Assembly (NCBI RefSeq): GCF_007997015.1
Contig: NZ_VOSM01000001.1
Coordinates: 496,001-560,000 of the forward strand
Reading direction: 5' to 3'
Length of the DNA: 64,000 bases
Origin: Lujinxingia vulgaris
Lineage (GTDB): Bacteria; Myxococcota_A; Bradymonadia; Bradymonadales; Bradymonadaceae
The position numbers and the translations under genes were made by a program. Below the pieces are notes generated by a model that saw only the letters and a program-made list of their open reading frames with translations, did not search any database and was not told the origin of the DNA. Shown in pieces: positions 44,780-53,769 of the stretch (position 1 is the first letter of the stretch; every line of letters begins with the position of its first letter).

Positions 44780-46303
44780 ATGAGCAGCCCGCATCGACGA
44801 CTGCAACAACTTATCCGCCAGGGCGATCTTCTGGTGGGGCGCTATCGCATCGGCCGGCGTGTGGGGGCGGGGGCCTATGGCATGATCTTCAGCGCGGTCG
44901 ACGAGATCACCACCGAGCGCGTGGCGATCAAGGCTATTCCCCCGGCCGACAGTCAGAGCTCGGAGACGGCCATCGGGCGTTTTCAGCGTGAGATGAAGGT
45001 CGTGCGTGCGCTGGTGCACGCCAACATCATCTCGCTCTATGACTTTGGGCGCACCGAGGACGGCCTGATCTTCATGGTGCTGGAGTACGTCGATGGGGAG
45101 ACGCTCGATAAGGTTGCCCACGCCTCGCCATTATCGCTGGAGGTGGCCGCCGATGTGGTCCGCCAGATCGCGATGGCCCTGGAGGTCGCGCATAACGCCG
45201 GGGTGATTCACCGCGACTTAAAGCCGGCCAACGTGATGCTCACACCCACGCGTTACGGGGGCTACCGCGTCAAGGTGCTGGACTTTGGCATGGCCAAGGT
45301 GCTCTCGCGCCTCGAAGACGAGTCGATTGTCGATCTGACCCGCGAGGGCATCGCCGTGGGCACGCCGCGCTACATCGCCCCGGAGCAGGCGCGCGGGCTT
45401 CCGGTGGGCCCGGCCGCCGATATGTATGCGGTGGGGCTGCTTTTCTACGAGATGTTGGCTGGCGAGCAGGCGGTGCGCGCGTCGAGCGTCGAAGACGCGA
45501 TCAGCGCGCATGTCTCCCGAAAACCTCTGGAGCTTGCGCGCTTAAGCTCAATTGACCCCCGAGCGCACGCGCTTCTCCGAGCGTTGCTGGAGAAAGATCC
45601 CGAGCGACGCCTCAACAGCGCCTCCGCCCTGCTGGGCGCGCTCGATCGCCTGGAGCGCGGCGAGGAGGCGGCCCCGAAGATCAACATCTCGGAGGTCAGA
45701 GATGGGGCGATCGGAGAGCAGGTTGATATCCTGGCCAGCGTTGACCCCGATGAGTTCAAGCGAAAGCGCGGCGCCGCAGAGGTCGTCGGCGGCCTCTTCG
45801 GACGTGGCGAGAAGCTGGAGCTGGATTACGACGCCTACCGCGACCACGCCCCTCGCGAGCGCGACCCGGTGGCCCGTCGTCGTCAGCTGCGTTTCGATCG
45901 TTTTTTAAGGTTGCCGCGTTCGGCGGCGGAGTGGGCTGAGGTCTGGCTGAGCGTGCTCCTCTTCCCGATGGCCTTTTTGATGATCGGCGCGCAGGCCAGT
46001 GAGCTCGATCATCTGCTGCGCCTGGGCGTCTCGGTGAGCCCCTTTGTGATCGCGCTGGTGTGGTCGCTGGCCTCGCCATCGAGCGACTGGTCGGGCTCGC
46101 TGGGGAGGCTGACCTGGCTGTTGAGCCTGGTCGGTGCGGGAGTCGCCCACGCGCTGGGGCCCGCTGATCTGGTCAATGATATGGCGCGAGATCCGGCCTG
46201 GTTTGCCCGCGGCATCGACCACCTGCTGGTGGTGCAGTGGGTGGGGGGCCTGGCGACGTGGTTTTCCAATCACTGGTCGGCGCTGGTGCAGAATCTGCTC
46301 TGA
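44780..46303 (+). CDS. Membrane-anchored Ser/Thr protein kinase 2
   Basis: 507 aa, preceded by GAGGATAGG. YRIGRRVGAGAYGMIFSAV, VAIKAIPPA, VIHRDLKPANVML, KVLDFGMAKVL and GTPRYIAPEQA give an intact kinase domain. The C-terminal 140 residues hold about four membrane segments (LSVLLFPMAFLMIG, SVSPFVIALVWSLA). Layout and sequence suggest the two kinases arose by tandem duplication. Substrates are unknown. The downstream parvulin gene is 188 nt away. Confidence 0.93.
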   Translation: MSSPHRRLQQLIRQGDLLVGRYRIGRRVGAGAYGMIFSAVDEITTERVAIKAIPPADSQSSETAIGRFQREMKVVRALVHANIISLYDFGRTEDGLIFMVLEYVDGETLDKVAHASPLSLEVAADVVRQIAMALEVAHNAGVIHRDLKPANVMLTPTRYGGYRVKVLDFGMAKVLSRLEDESIVDLTREGIAVGTPRYIAPEQARGLPVGPAADMYAVGLLFYEMLAGEQAVRASSVEDAISAHVSRKPLELARLSSIDPRAHALLRALLEKDPERRLNSASALLGALDRLERGEEAAPKINISEVRDGAIGEQVDILASVDPDEFKRKRGAAEVVGGLFGRGEKLELDYDAYRDHAPRERDPVARRRQLRFDRFLRLPRSAAEWAEVWLSVLLFPMAFLMIGAQASELDHLLRLGVSVSPFVIALVWSLASPSSDWSGSLGRLTWLLSLVGAGVAHALGPADLVNDMARDPAWFARGIDHLLVVQWVGGLATWFSNHWSALVQNLL

Positions 46304-46491
46304 GCCTTCGCGTTGTCTTCACGGACTTCTCTTCTTCGGTGGGGGAATGCGTCGCTGCATCCTGCGGTTGAGGCCGGCGTACCCGTCAAGCCTTGCACAA
46401 CCGCCGGCTTGACACTGCTCCGGCGTGGGTTGTAGGCCAAAGCGCGTTCTTTCGTGCCAACCCATGCACCTTTATTACCCCGGGAGATTTC

Positions 46492-47757
46492 ATGCTCTTT
46501 GAGAAACGCCGACTGATCGGGCTCGCGCTCGTCGCTGCTCTGGGAGGCGGCGTCGTCGCCTGCGATTCCTCCAAATCCGAAGATGAAACGACGGCCAACG
46601 CCGAAGCCGAGCTCGCTGAAGACGAGAGCGCCGAAGGTGAAGCCAGCGCTGAGGCCGGCGCCGAAGCCGCGCCCTCGCCAGAAGATATCCCTCTGGAGGA
46701 TCTGCCCTTCCACGCCACCGGCCCGGTTGCCAAGGTCAACGGCAAGGACGTCAGCGAAGAGACCTTCAACGAGATGGTCCGCCACCGCGCCGCGCGTCTT
46801 CCCGAGAAGGTGCCCGCGCAGATGCTGGAGATGCTCAAATCGCAGACCGTGGACCTCGCCATCGACCACTACCTGGTTGAGAGCACCCTCGATGAGGCCA
46901 GGGTCACCGCGACGGAGGAAGACGTCGAGAAGCTCTTTAGCGAGTTTCGTGAGCGCTTCCCCAACGACGCGATGTTCAAGGGCTACCTCCAGCAGATGGG
47001 CATCGAAGAAGGTGAGCTGCGCCAGAATATGGCGCGCGACGCCCGCCTTGAGAACTACCTGGCCGAAAAGTACGACCTGGAAGTCCCGGCCGACGAGATC
47101 GAGACCTACTACAACGAGCACACCGATCGTTTTACGCGTCCCGATGAGGTCCGTGCGCGCCACATCCTGATCAAGGTGGAGCGCGGCGCTGACGATGAGG
47201 CTGTGGCCACCGCCCGTGCCAAAGCCGAAGAGGTGCTCGCGCTGGCCAGGGCCGACGGTGCCGATTTTGAAGCGCTTGCCAAAGAGCACTCCGAAGGCCC
47301 CACCGCCCCGCGCGGTGGTGACCTGGGGTTCTTTGCCAAAGAGCGCATGGTGCCGGAGTTCTCCGAAGCCGCCTTCGCGATGAACGCCGGCGAGGTCTCG
47401 GAGCTTGTGCGCACGCAGTTTGGCTTCCACATCATTCAGGTCGTCGAGAAGCGTGAAGCCGCCACCGCGCCGCTGAGCGAAGTCTCCGAGGCCATCTCGG
47501 TGGAGCTTCGTCACCAGCGCCGCACCCAGCTCTTCCAGCGCATGCTGACCGAGCTGCGCGAGTCGGCTGAGATCGAGCGCATCGATGACAACATCACCGT
47601 CAACGAGAAGATGGCCGCCGCGCCCTCGGAGATGGCCCCGGGCATGCCGCAGATGAACCTGCCCGGTCAGGTCGCTCCGCAGCAGCAGGGGCAGAAGACG
47701 CTCCCCGGCCAGCAGGGAAGCCGCCAGCTCAAGCTCGATCCGAGCCTGCAGCCCTGA
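46492..47757 (+). CDS. Parvulin-type peptidyl-prolyl isomerase lipoprotein
   Basis: 421 aa from the ATG at 46492 (GGGAG upstream); the in-frame extension to 46393 lacks a ribosome-binding site. The lipobox is GGVVACDSS. An acidic Ala/Glu linker (about 20-65) precedes a SurA-N-like helical region and a parvulin domain (residues about 215-320: VRARHILIKVERG, GGDLGFFAKERMVPEF, FGFHIIQVVEKRE). The C-terminus is Pro/Gln/Met-rich. It probably folds secreted or outer-membrane proteins, like PrsA or SurA. Confidence 0.93.
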   Translation: MLFEKRRLIGLALVAALGGGVVACDSSKSEDETTANAEAELAEDESAEGEASAEAGAEAAPSPEDIPLEDLPFHATGPVAKVNGKDVSEETFNEMVRHRAARLPEKVPAQMLEMLKSQTVDLAIDHYLVESTLDEARVTATEEDVEKLFSEFRERFPNDAMFKGYLQQMGIEEGELRQNMARDARLENYLAEKYDLEVPADEIETYYNEHTDRFTRPDEVRARHILIKVERGADDEAVATARAKAEEVLALARADGADFEALAKEHSEGPTAPRGGDLGFFAKERMVPEFSEAAFAMNAGEVSELVRTQFGFHIIQVVEKREAATAPLSEVSEAISVELRHQRRTQLFQRMLTELRESAEIERIDDNITVNEKMAAAPSEMAPGMPQMNLPGQVAPQQQGQKTLPGQQGSRQLKLDPSLQP

Positions 47758-47793
47758 TGACGTCGCCCGAAAGGGCGGTGTGATATGACGTTG

Positions 47794-47832
47794 AAAAAAG
47801 CCCCGGTGCCAGATGGCGCCGGGGCTTTTTTT
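47794..47832. terminator. Terminator of the parvulin gene
   Basis: AAAAAAGCCCCGG(TGCC) pairs with (GGCG)CCGGGGCTTTTTTT, about 37 nt after the stop. T-runs occur on both strands, so it can also serve the converging gene ending at 47900. Confidence 0.92.
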
Positions 47833-47899
47833 CGGTGGGGTTGAGGCGCGTCAGACGCGCCCCAACTTCCCGGCGTCTGAGTCGTTTAAGCCATTCAGC

Positions 47900-50800
47900 T
47901 CAGGGCGTGGACTCCCCGGGCGTTGAAGCGGCCCGGGAGTCTGACTCCGAGGCCTCAGGGTCAGGCTGGCCAGCGGCCCTGGCGAGCGCCTGATAGGCGT
48001 CTCGGTAGCGCCGGCGTGTCTTGTACACCTGTCCGGCGAGCAGGGGGTAGAGCTCGGTGGAGGTGATGCGGGTGTCGTCGCGAAGATGATCGAGCTGGCG
48101 GCTCGCCCCCTTAAGATCGCCGGAGAGCATCAGGGCCAGCGCATGCACAAGCCCCCGGCGACCGCTGTATCCCTGGCGAGGTGCCTTCTCCTCGGCATAG
48201 AGCGCTTCGAGAACGGCATCGGCGCTCTCTTCATCCGAAGCGCGGCGTGCGAGTCTGGCGAGTGAGTCGGCGGGAGCGGCGAAGGTGCGCCGCGCCGCTG
48301 GCACAATCGCGCGGGTGTCGGCCTCAAGCACTTCGAGAAGTTCGTCGAGCTCGGCGTCGAGCCCGCGCGCCTGGCGAAGGTTCTTCTCCGCGAGAATCGC
48401 CTCCGTGAGCTCGGGCTTGCCCGCCACCCAGGCCGCCCGACCCAGCCGGGCGACTTGCCGCGCGGTCCAACGCCCTTCGTCCGGCCACCCTTCGAGGTAA
48501 GGGCGAATATCCCCGTAAATCTCGCCACTGAAGTAGTGCGTTGAGAAGAAGAGCTCGCCAATCGAATAGAAGATCAGATCGTGGGGGGCGTTGAACTCCA
48601 GAAGACCGTTGTCGTCGGTGTTGAGCTCGGCGCCGGCCGCAAACGCCTCCATCTCGGCCTGGTTCATAAACATCAGCCCGTAGAGCTCGGTGATGTCTTC
48701 GATGCCCACCCGCTCAAGCTCGTCACGCACCGACTCGATGGCCCAGGCCCGCTCAAAACCCTCGGGCGGAAAAACCAGCGGCCGGTCGCTGCCGATCAGG
48801 ATCAGGTCGGTGCTTTTGGCTTTGGACGAGAAGGCGTGCACATGGGGGAAGGCCGCCAGAAAGGTCGCAAAGACGCGCCGCACATTATCCGGGTGAAGCT
48901 CATAGAGTTGCACCCACTGCCCGTAGACCCCGCCCGGGTTGAGCTTCTGACGCACCCGCTCAAAGTACTCCACCGTAAAGAGGGCGGAGACCCCGGCGAT
49001 CCAGGGGTTGGAGGGCTCTGAGACGATCACATCGTAGGTGCGCGGGGTGTATTCGAGGTAGTTGCGCCCGTCGCTCTCAATGAGCACATGGCGCGGATCT
49101 TCGAGGGGGCGGTGGTTGACGTGATCAAAGAAGCGGGAGGCCTCCACCATCGTGGCTTCAATCTCAACGACCTCCAGGCGCTTGAGCGGCCACTGCAGGC
49201 TGGCGCCGGCGGTCACCCCGCTGCCAAAACCCACCATCGCGGCCTCTTCCTGCCCTATGGTGACATCCTCAAAGGCGCTGCGTGCCACAAAGGGCAGAAG
49301 CCCGACCAGGATCTGGGTGTCCATATCGGCCCCGTCGCTGGCCTCGGGCTTGCCGTTGGCTTTCAGCGCCACGCCGCCCCCGCGCCGCTCCACCGACGTC
49401 GTGGCGGTGAGGCCATCTTCGTAATAGAGGATCTCCGGGGTGCTCGTCTCAAAGCTCTTCGGGCTGTAGACCTCGCGGGCCAGGTGCACGCGAAACATCC
49501 CCGCGCTCAAACGCGCCCGATCGATGGGCGGCGCCACAAAAAAGAGCGTCAATCCCACGCCCAGCGCCATCGCCATCGCCAGTGCGCGCGGCCCGTGCCG
49601 ATGCTGATGAAGTTCCATCGCCGCCAGCACTACCGCCGCGCCCAGGTTGATGAGGATCATCGCCGCGATGGCCTTCTGCATGCCCAGCCAGGGCATGATG
49701 ATAAAGCCCGCGGCAAAACTCCCCAGGATCGACCCCGCCGTATTGAACGCATAGGCCGTCCCCACCTCCTCGCCGGTCTGTTCCACCCGCGCATTGACCG
49801 CACGCACCACCACCGGAAAGCTCATCCCCTGAAAGAGCGAGGGCAAAAACACCACCAGCGCCACCAGCCCGAGCTGGTACGCATAGATCTCACCGACGCT
49901 TGTGATCGTCTCGCGGGCGCGCTCGTAAAGAAACCCCGGGATGCGGTCGAGCACATAAAATCCCACCGTGGCGCTCGATGCCACCAGGGCCTGCAACATC
50001 GCAAAGACGAAGATCGGCCGGCGCACCCGGTCGATGACCCGCGCGATCAGCACGCTCCCGAGCGCGATGGCGATGAGAATGGCCGTGAGTACGAGTGTAA
50101 ATGAATAGGTCGAGCTCCCCAGGGTGATGACGTAGGCGCGGGTCCAGAGCACCTGGTAGCTCATCGCCACCACGCCGCTGAGCCCGAAGAGGATCAGCGT
50201 CAGCCGCAGCGCCCAGGCCGGCAGCGCCGCTGCGGGAGCATCGGTGTCTGTGAGCGCAGCATCGGCCTCGGGAGCAGCATCGTCTTCCAGCAGCGCATCG
50301 GCGCTGACGCTCTGCTCGATCATCTTAAAGCTCGCCAGCACCGTCGCCCCGAGCGCCAGGTTGACCGCCACAAAGATCAGGTTGGTGGCCTGCAATCCGA
50401 AGTTCGGCAGCAGTACAAAGCCCGCCAGAAAACAGCCCAGGCAGGCCCCCAGCGTGTTGGCCCCGTAGAGCAGCCCGATGCTGCCGTGAAAGATGCGCCG
50501 GCGATCGGCCAGCCACTGGCTCACCAGCGGCAGCGTCGCCCCCATCAGCGTGGTCGGGATCACCAGCACCGCAAACACCGCCACAAATCGCAGCAGGCTG
50601 AAGAGGTAAAAGTCGCTCATAAAGCGCTCAAAGAGCGGCGCGTAGAGCGAGGGCAACACCCCCAGAAGAAGCGGGACGAGCAGGGCGTAAAGCCCGATGG
50701 AGCCCTCCAACACCCCGTAGAGCTTGAGCTGGTTACCCACCCGGCGAGCCAGGCGGCCGCCGAGCACGCTGCCAAGCGCAAGGCCGGCCATAAAGGCGGT

Positions 50801-50926
50801 GAGCAGCGTGCTGATCGCAAAACTCGTCGTGCCGAAGACCTGCTGGAGCATCCGCGCCCAGATCACCTCGAAGACCAGCGAGCTAAACCCCGAGAAGAGA
50901 AAGAAGATAAAGACCAGCCGATGCAC
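47900..50926 (-). CDS. Fused multi-pass membrane/spermidine-synthase-like protein
   Basis: 1008 aa. Starts at the second of two adjacent GTG codons (50926); AGGAG lies 6 nt upstream of it. Residues 1-470 hold about 12 or more membrane segments of MFS-like type (FIFFLFSGFSSLVFEVIWARML, LTAFMAGLALGSVLGG). Residues about 500-750 are a spermidine-synthase Rossmann domain (VGFGSGVTAGASLQWPLKRLEVVEIEATMVEASR, YDVIVSEPSNPWIAG). The SpeE catalytic DSSDP-like motif is EPSNP, so polyamine synthesis is doubtful. The remainder is TPR-like and helical. Function unknown, found widely in bacteria. Confidence 0.85.
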   Translation of the reverse strand: MHRLVFIFFLFSGFSSLVFEVIWARMLQQVFGTTSFAISTLLTAFMAGLALGSVLGGRLARRVGNQLKLYGVLEGSIGLYALLVPLLLGVLPSLYAPLFERFMSDFYLFSLLRFVAVFAVLVIPTTLMGATLPLVSQWLADRRRIFHGSIGLLYGANTLGACLGCFLAGFVLLPNFGLQATNLIFVAVNLALGATVLASFKMIEQSVSADALLEDDAAPEADAALTDTDAPAAALPAWALRLTLILFGLSGVVAMSYQVLWTRAYVITLGSSTYSFTLVLTAILIAIALGSVLIARVIDRVRRPIFVFAMLQALVASSATVGFYVLDRIPGFLYERARETITSVGEIYAYQLGLVALVVFLPSLFQGMSFPVVVRAVNARVEQTGEEVGTAYAFNTAGSILGSFAAGFIIMPWLGMQKAIAAMILINLGAAVVLAAMELHQHRHGPRALAMAMALGVGLTLFFVAPPIDRARLSAGMFRVHLAREVYSPKSFETSTPEILYYEDGLTATTSVERRGGGVALKANGKPEASDGADMDTQILVGLLPFVARSAFEDVTIGQEEAAMVGFGSGVTAGASLQWPLKRLEVVEIEATMVEASRFFDHVNHRPLEDPRHVLIESDGRNYLEYTPRTYDVIVSEPSNPWIAGVSALFTVEYFERVRQKLNPGGVYGQWVQLYELHPDNVRRVFATFLAAFPHVHAFSSKAKSTDLILIGSDRPLVFPPEGFERAWAIESVRDELERVGIEDITELYGLMFMNQAEMEAFAAGAELNTDDNGLLEFNAPHDLIFYSIGELFFSTHYFSGEIYGDIRPYLEGWPDEGRWTARQVARLGRAAWVAGKPELTEAILAEKNLRQARGLDAELDELLEVLEADTRAIVPAARRTFAAPADSLARLARRASDEESADAVLEALYAEEKAPRQGYSGRRGLVHALALMLSGDLKGASRQLDHLRDDTRITSTELYPLLAGQVYKTRRRYRDAYQALARAAGQPDPEASESDSRAASTPGESTP

Positions 50927-51070
50927 CACCTGCTCCTTTGCGCGGCGTGGGCGCCGCGGGTGAAAGACACCGGGAGCTTAGCGGAAGTTGCTGACGGCGT
51001 TGAGGCGGGAAATAGCCCCAGCCCGTTGACGGTTGGAAAGGCGTAAGTTAGGGAAAGTTGAGTTTGTTGG

Positions 51071-51085
51071 TCGGAATTGTTCCGA
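51071..51085. promoter_or_regulatory. Candidate Rrf2 operator
   Basis: TCGGAATTGTTCCGA, a 6-bp inverted repeat with a 3-nt spacer, lies about 32 nt upstream of the rrf2 start. Rrf2 proteins such as CymR and IscR bind short palindromes at their own promoters. Assignment is by position. Confidence 0.5.
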
Positions 51086-51116
51086 ATAAACCTGATGAAA
51101 CCGGTCGAGAAAGTCG

Positions 51117-51566
51117 ATGCGCCTTTCAAATCGCGCGATCTACGGGCTCCGAGCCATCTTTGATCTGGCCTACCACAGCGGTGGCGAGCCCACCCAGGTG
51201 CGCGAGATCGCCGAGCGCGCCCGGGTGCCGGTGCGCTTTCTCGAGCAGATCTTTCTCGATCTGAAACGCGCCGGTTTTGTGGAGAGCAAGCGCGGGCCGC
51301 GCGGCGGCTACCGCCTTGTCGCCGACCCGGCGGCGCTGACATTGGCCGGGGTCTTCGGCGCGCTCGAAGATCTGCCCGAGCTTCCCGACGTGCTCGTCGA
51401 TGAGGTCGAAGAGAGCGCGGCGCAGGTCCCCGATGTGGTCTGTCAGGAGATTTTTTCGAAAATGATCGATCTGCTCAGCGAGGTCACCGTCGCCGACCTG
51501 ATCGAGCGCGGCGAAGAGCTGGGGTTCTCCCGGCAGTGCTACGAGGGGTTCACCTATGTCATCTGA
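51117..51566 (+). CDS. Rrf2-family transcriptional regulator
   Basis: 149 aa. The N-terminal winged helix has MRLSNRAIYGLRAIFDLAYH, VREIAERARVPVRFLEQIFLDLKRAGFVESKRGPRGGY (abridged), typical of Rrf2. The three-cysteine Fe-S cluster motif of IscR is absent (only two scattered cysteines), so it resembles CymR-type regulators of cysteine metabolism. The adjacent cysteine-synthesis genes support that role. Its last 11 nt overlap the next gene. Confidence 0.9.
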   Translation: MRLSNRAIYGLRAIFDLAYHSGGEPTQVREIAERARVPVRFLEQIFLDLKRAGFVESKRGPRGGYRLVADPAALTLAGVFGALEDLPELPDVLVDEVEESAAQVPDVVCQEIFSKMIDLLSEVTVADLIERGEELGFSRQCYEGFTYVI

Positions 51567-52458
51567 TGCAGCCAACTCCGCGCCGAAGGCGCCCGTGGTC
51601 GAGCGTATGGACCAGCTCGTGGGCAACACCCCCCTGGTGCGCCTCAAACGCACCGGTGAGCAGGGCGGGGCGACGGTGTATGTGAAGATGGAGCAGTTCA
51701 ACCCCAGCGGCAGCCTGCGCGATCGCTACGTGGCCGAGATCCTGGAGCGGGGCATCGCCTCGGGCAATGTGGTCGAGGGCGACACGGTGGCCGTGGCCGG
51801 TCTCGACGACTCGGCGGTGGCCGCCGCGCTCATCGGCGATGTGCTGGGGCTGAAGACCCGCGTGTTTGCGCCCAGGAACGCCAGCCGGCGTCTCTTTGAT
51901 CTGGTGGTTCGCTACGGCGCGGCGATCGAGTGGACCTCCGAGGAGGGCGGACTCGCAGAAGCCATCGAGAAGGCCGCCGGCTGGGCGCGCCAGGCCTCCG
52001 ATCGCCTCTACGTCGACAGTTACCGCCGAGAGGCGGTGCGCGACGCCTACGCCGCGATGGCCAGCGAGGTGCTCACCGCGCTGGACGGCGCGCCGCTCGG
52101 CGCCTTTATCACCTCGATCTCCACCGGCGGCACCTTCCGCCATGTGGCCCGGGAGCTGCGCGAGAGCTACCCCTCGGTGCGCATGGGCGGCGCGATTTTA
52201 GGAGATCTGGAACTTCCCGCCTTCAAAGAGCATCGATTCAATGAGCTCGCCCGCTTCTCCATGCGTGAGGCCTTTGCGCTTCGCGATGAGCTGGCAGCGG
52301 GCGAGGGCATCCTGCTCGGCCCCAAAGGCGCAGCGTGCGTGGGGCTGGCTCTGCAGCTGCAAAAAGAGCTGGGCCCCGACGATGTTATCGTCGCGCTGAA
52401 CCCCGACAGCGGGCAGCGCTACCTGGGGTGGGAGCAGGAGTTCATCGACCCGAGCTAA
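51556..52458 (+). CDS. Cysteine-synthase-like protein without the PLP lysine
   Basis: 300 aa with the fold-type II PLP enzyme layout of cysteine synthase: MDQLVGNTPLVRLKRT, EQFNPSGSLRDRYVAEI, LGLKTRVFAPRNASRR, ISTGGTFRHVARELR. The position of the Schiff-base lysine (GSVKDR in the neighbour) is Arg55 (GSLRDR, codon CGC at 51718-51720). The SGNTG substrate loop is replaced by GLDDSAV. The protein therefore probably cannot form the PLP aldimine. It lies between rrf2 and cysO in an operon. A regulatory or scaffold role, for instance pairing with the true CysM, is inferred. Confidence 0.85.
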   Translation: MSSDAANSAPKAPVVERMDQLVGNTPLVRLKRTGEQGGATVYVKMEQFNPSGSLRDRYVAEILERGIASGNVVEGDTVAVAGLDDSAVAAALIGDVLGLKTRVFAPRNASRRLFDLVVRYGAAIEWTSEEGGLAEAIEKAAGWARQASDRLYVDSYRREAVRDAYAAMASEVLTALDGAPLGAFITSISTGGTFRHVARELRESYPSVRMGGAILGDLELPAFKEHRFNELARFSMREAFALRDELAAGEGILLGPKGAACVGLALQLQKELGPDDVIVALNPDSGQRYLGWEQEFIDPS

Positions 52459-52542
52459 ACACGATCCTCCGGAGCAACGCTTCGGATGCCCCTTTGAGGG
52501 GTGTTGTAAGTGTCTGAAACCTAAAAAGAATCAGGAGAAATT

Positions 52543-52824
52543 ATGAGCGTCAGTGTCCGCATCCCTACCCCCCTGCGTAAGTTCACCGAAGGTCAGGAAG
52601 TCGTCACCGTTGAGGGGAGCACCGTCGGTGAAGCGCTGGCCAACCTGGCCGAGGCGCACCCGGAGCTCAAAGCCAAGATCTTTGGAAATGACGGCAGCGT
52701 GCGCCGCTTCGTCAACATCTTCGCCAACGAAGAAGACATCCGCTTCCAGGACAAGCTGGAGACGACGCTCAACGACGGCGACTCCCTCTCGATCGTGCCC
52801 GCGATCGCCGGTGGTCTGCGATGA
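52543..52824 (+). CDS. cysO: CysO/MoaD-type sulfur carrier protein
   Basis: 93 aa beta-grasp protein: VRIPTPLRKFTEG, VTVEGSTVGEALANLAEAHPELKAKIF (abridged), NIFANEEDIRFQDKLETTL, ending IVPAIAGGLR. The Gly-Gly is followed by Leu-Arg, so the tail must be trimmed before thiocarboxylation. CysO-type carriers deliver sulfide to O-phosphoserine or O-acetylserine through CysM. The last bases overlap the start of the next gene (ATGA). Confidence 0.92.
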   Translation: MSVSVRIPTPLRKFTEGQEVVTVEGSTVGEALANLAEAHPELKAKIFGNDGSVRRFVNIFANEEDIRFQDKLETTLNDGDSLSIVPAIAGGLR

Positions 52825-53765
52825 GCGTCAACCCTGCATGGACCGGACGTCTGCAGGCCACTCGCCCACCGCAGCGGCGAGAGTCGCTGGTGGATCAGGT
52901 GGGGAACACACCGCTGGTGCGCCTGAGTAAGGTCACCGAGGGGCTCCCTGAGGCGGTAGAAGTCTGGGTGAAGCTCGAGAGCATGAACCCGGGCGGCTCG
53001 GTTAAAGATCGCCCCGCGCGCCAGATTTTGCTCGATGCGTTTGCGCGCGGCGACCTCGGCCACGGCCAGATCCTCATCGACGCCACCAGTGGCAACACCG
53101 GCATCGCCTACGCGATGCTCGGCGCGGCCATGGGTGTGGAGGTGCATCTTGTGATGCCCGAAAACGTCTCCCCGCAGCGCAAGCATATCGTGGAGACCTT
53201 TGGCGCGAAGATCATCTACAGCGATCCAATGGAGGGCAGCGACGGGGCGATTCGCCTGGTGCGCAAGCTCGTGGCCGAGGACACCGAGGGCAAGTACTTC
53301 TACGCCAACCAGTACGGAAACCCCTCCAACCCGCGCGCCCACGAGCTGACCACCGCGCCTGAGATCTGGGCGCAGACCGCCGGGCGCGTTACCCACTTTG
53401 TGGCCTGCACCGGCACCTCCGGCACGGTCATGGGGACGGGGCGAGGGCTTAAGGGGTTCAGCGAGCAGATCCAGGTGATCGGCTGTCAGCCGGCGGATGC
53501 GTTTCACGGGCTGGAGGGGCTTAAGCATATGCCCAGCTCCATCAAACCCGGGATCTACGACGAGTCGAAGCTCGATCGGCTGATGTGGCTGGAGACCGAA
53601 GACGGCTGGGATATGGCCGAGCGCATGGCCGCCGAAGAAGGCATCGCCTGCGGGAACTCCGCCGGCGCCAGCGTGTTTGCGGCGTTGCAGGTGGCCCGCG
53701 AGCTTGAAGAAGGCGTGATCGTCACGGTGATCTGTGACCACGCCGACCGCTATTTTGGAGAATGA
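52821..53765 (+). CDS. cysM: Cysteine synthase (CysM-type)
   Basis: 314 aa. The PLP lysine is K62 in MNPGGSVKDRPAR; SGNTGIAYAMLGAAMG and the phosphate-binding TGTSGTVMGTGRGL are intact. The fold is shared with the upstream pseudoenzyme. With cysO and the JAMM gene on either side it probably makes cysteine from thiocarboxylated CysO, as in Mycobacterium tuberculosis, rather than from free sulfide. The preferred acceptor (O-phosphoserine or O-acetylserine) cannot be read from the sequence. Confidence 0.94.
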   Translation: MSVNPAWTGRLQATRPPQRRESLVDQVGNTPLVRLSKVTEGLPEAVEVWVKLESMNPGGSVKDRPARQILLDAFARGDLGHGQILIDATSGNTGIAYAMLGAAMGVEVHLVMPENVSPQRKHIVETFGAKIIYSDPMEGSDGAIRLVRKLVAEDTEGKYFYANQYGNPSNPRAHELTTAPEIWAQTAGRVTHFVACTGTSGTVMGTGRGLKGFSEQIQVIGCQPADAFHGLEGLKHMPSSIKPGIYDESKLDRLMWLETEDGWDMAERMAAEEGIACGNSAGASVFAALQVARELEEGVIVTVICDHADRYFGE

Positions 53766-53769
53766 TCCG

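Noticed and set aside
51118-51566. Fe-S cluster-binding IscR for the Rrf2 gene
   Set aside because: Only two cysteines, without the spacing IscR uses for its cluster.
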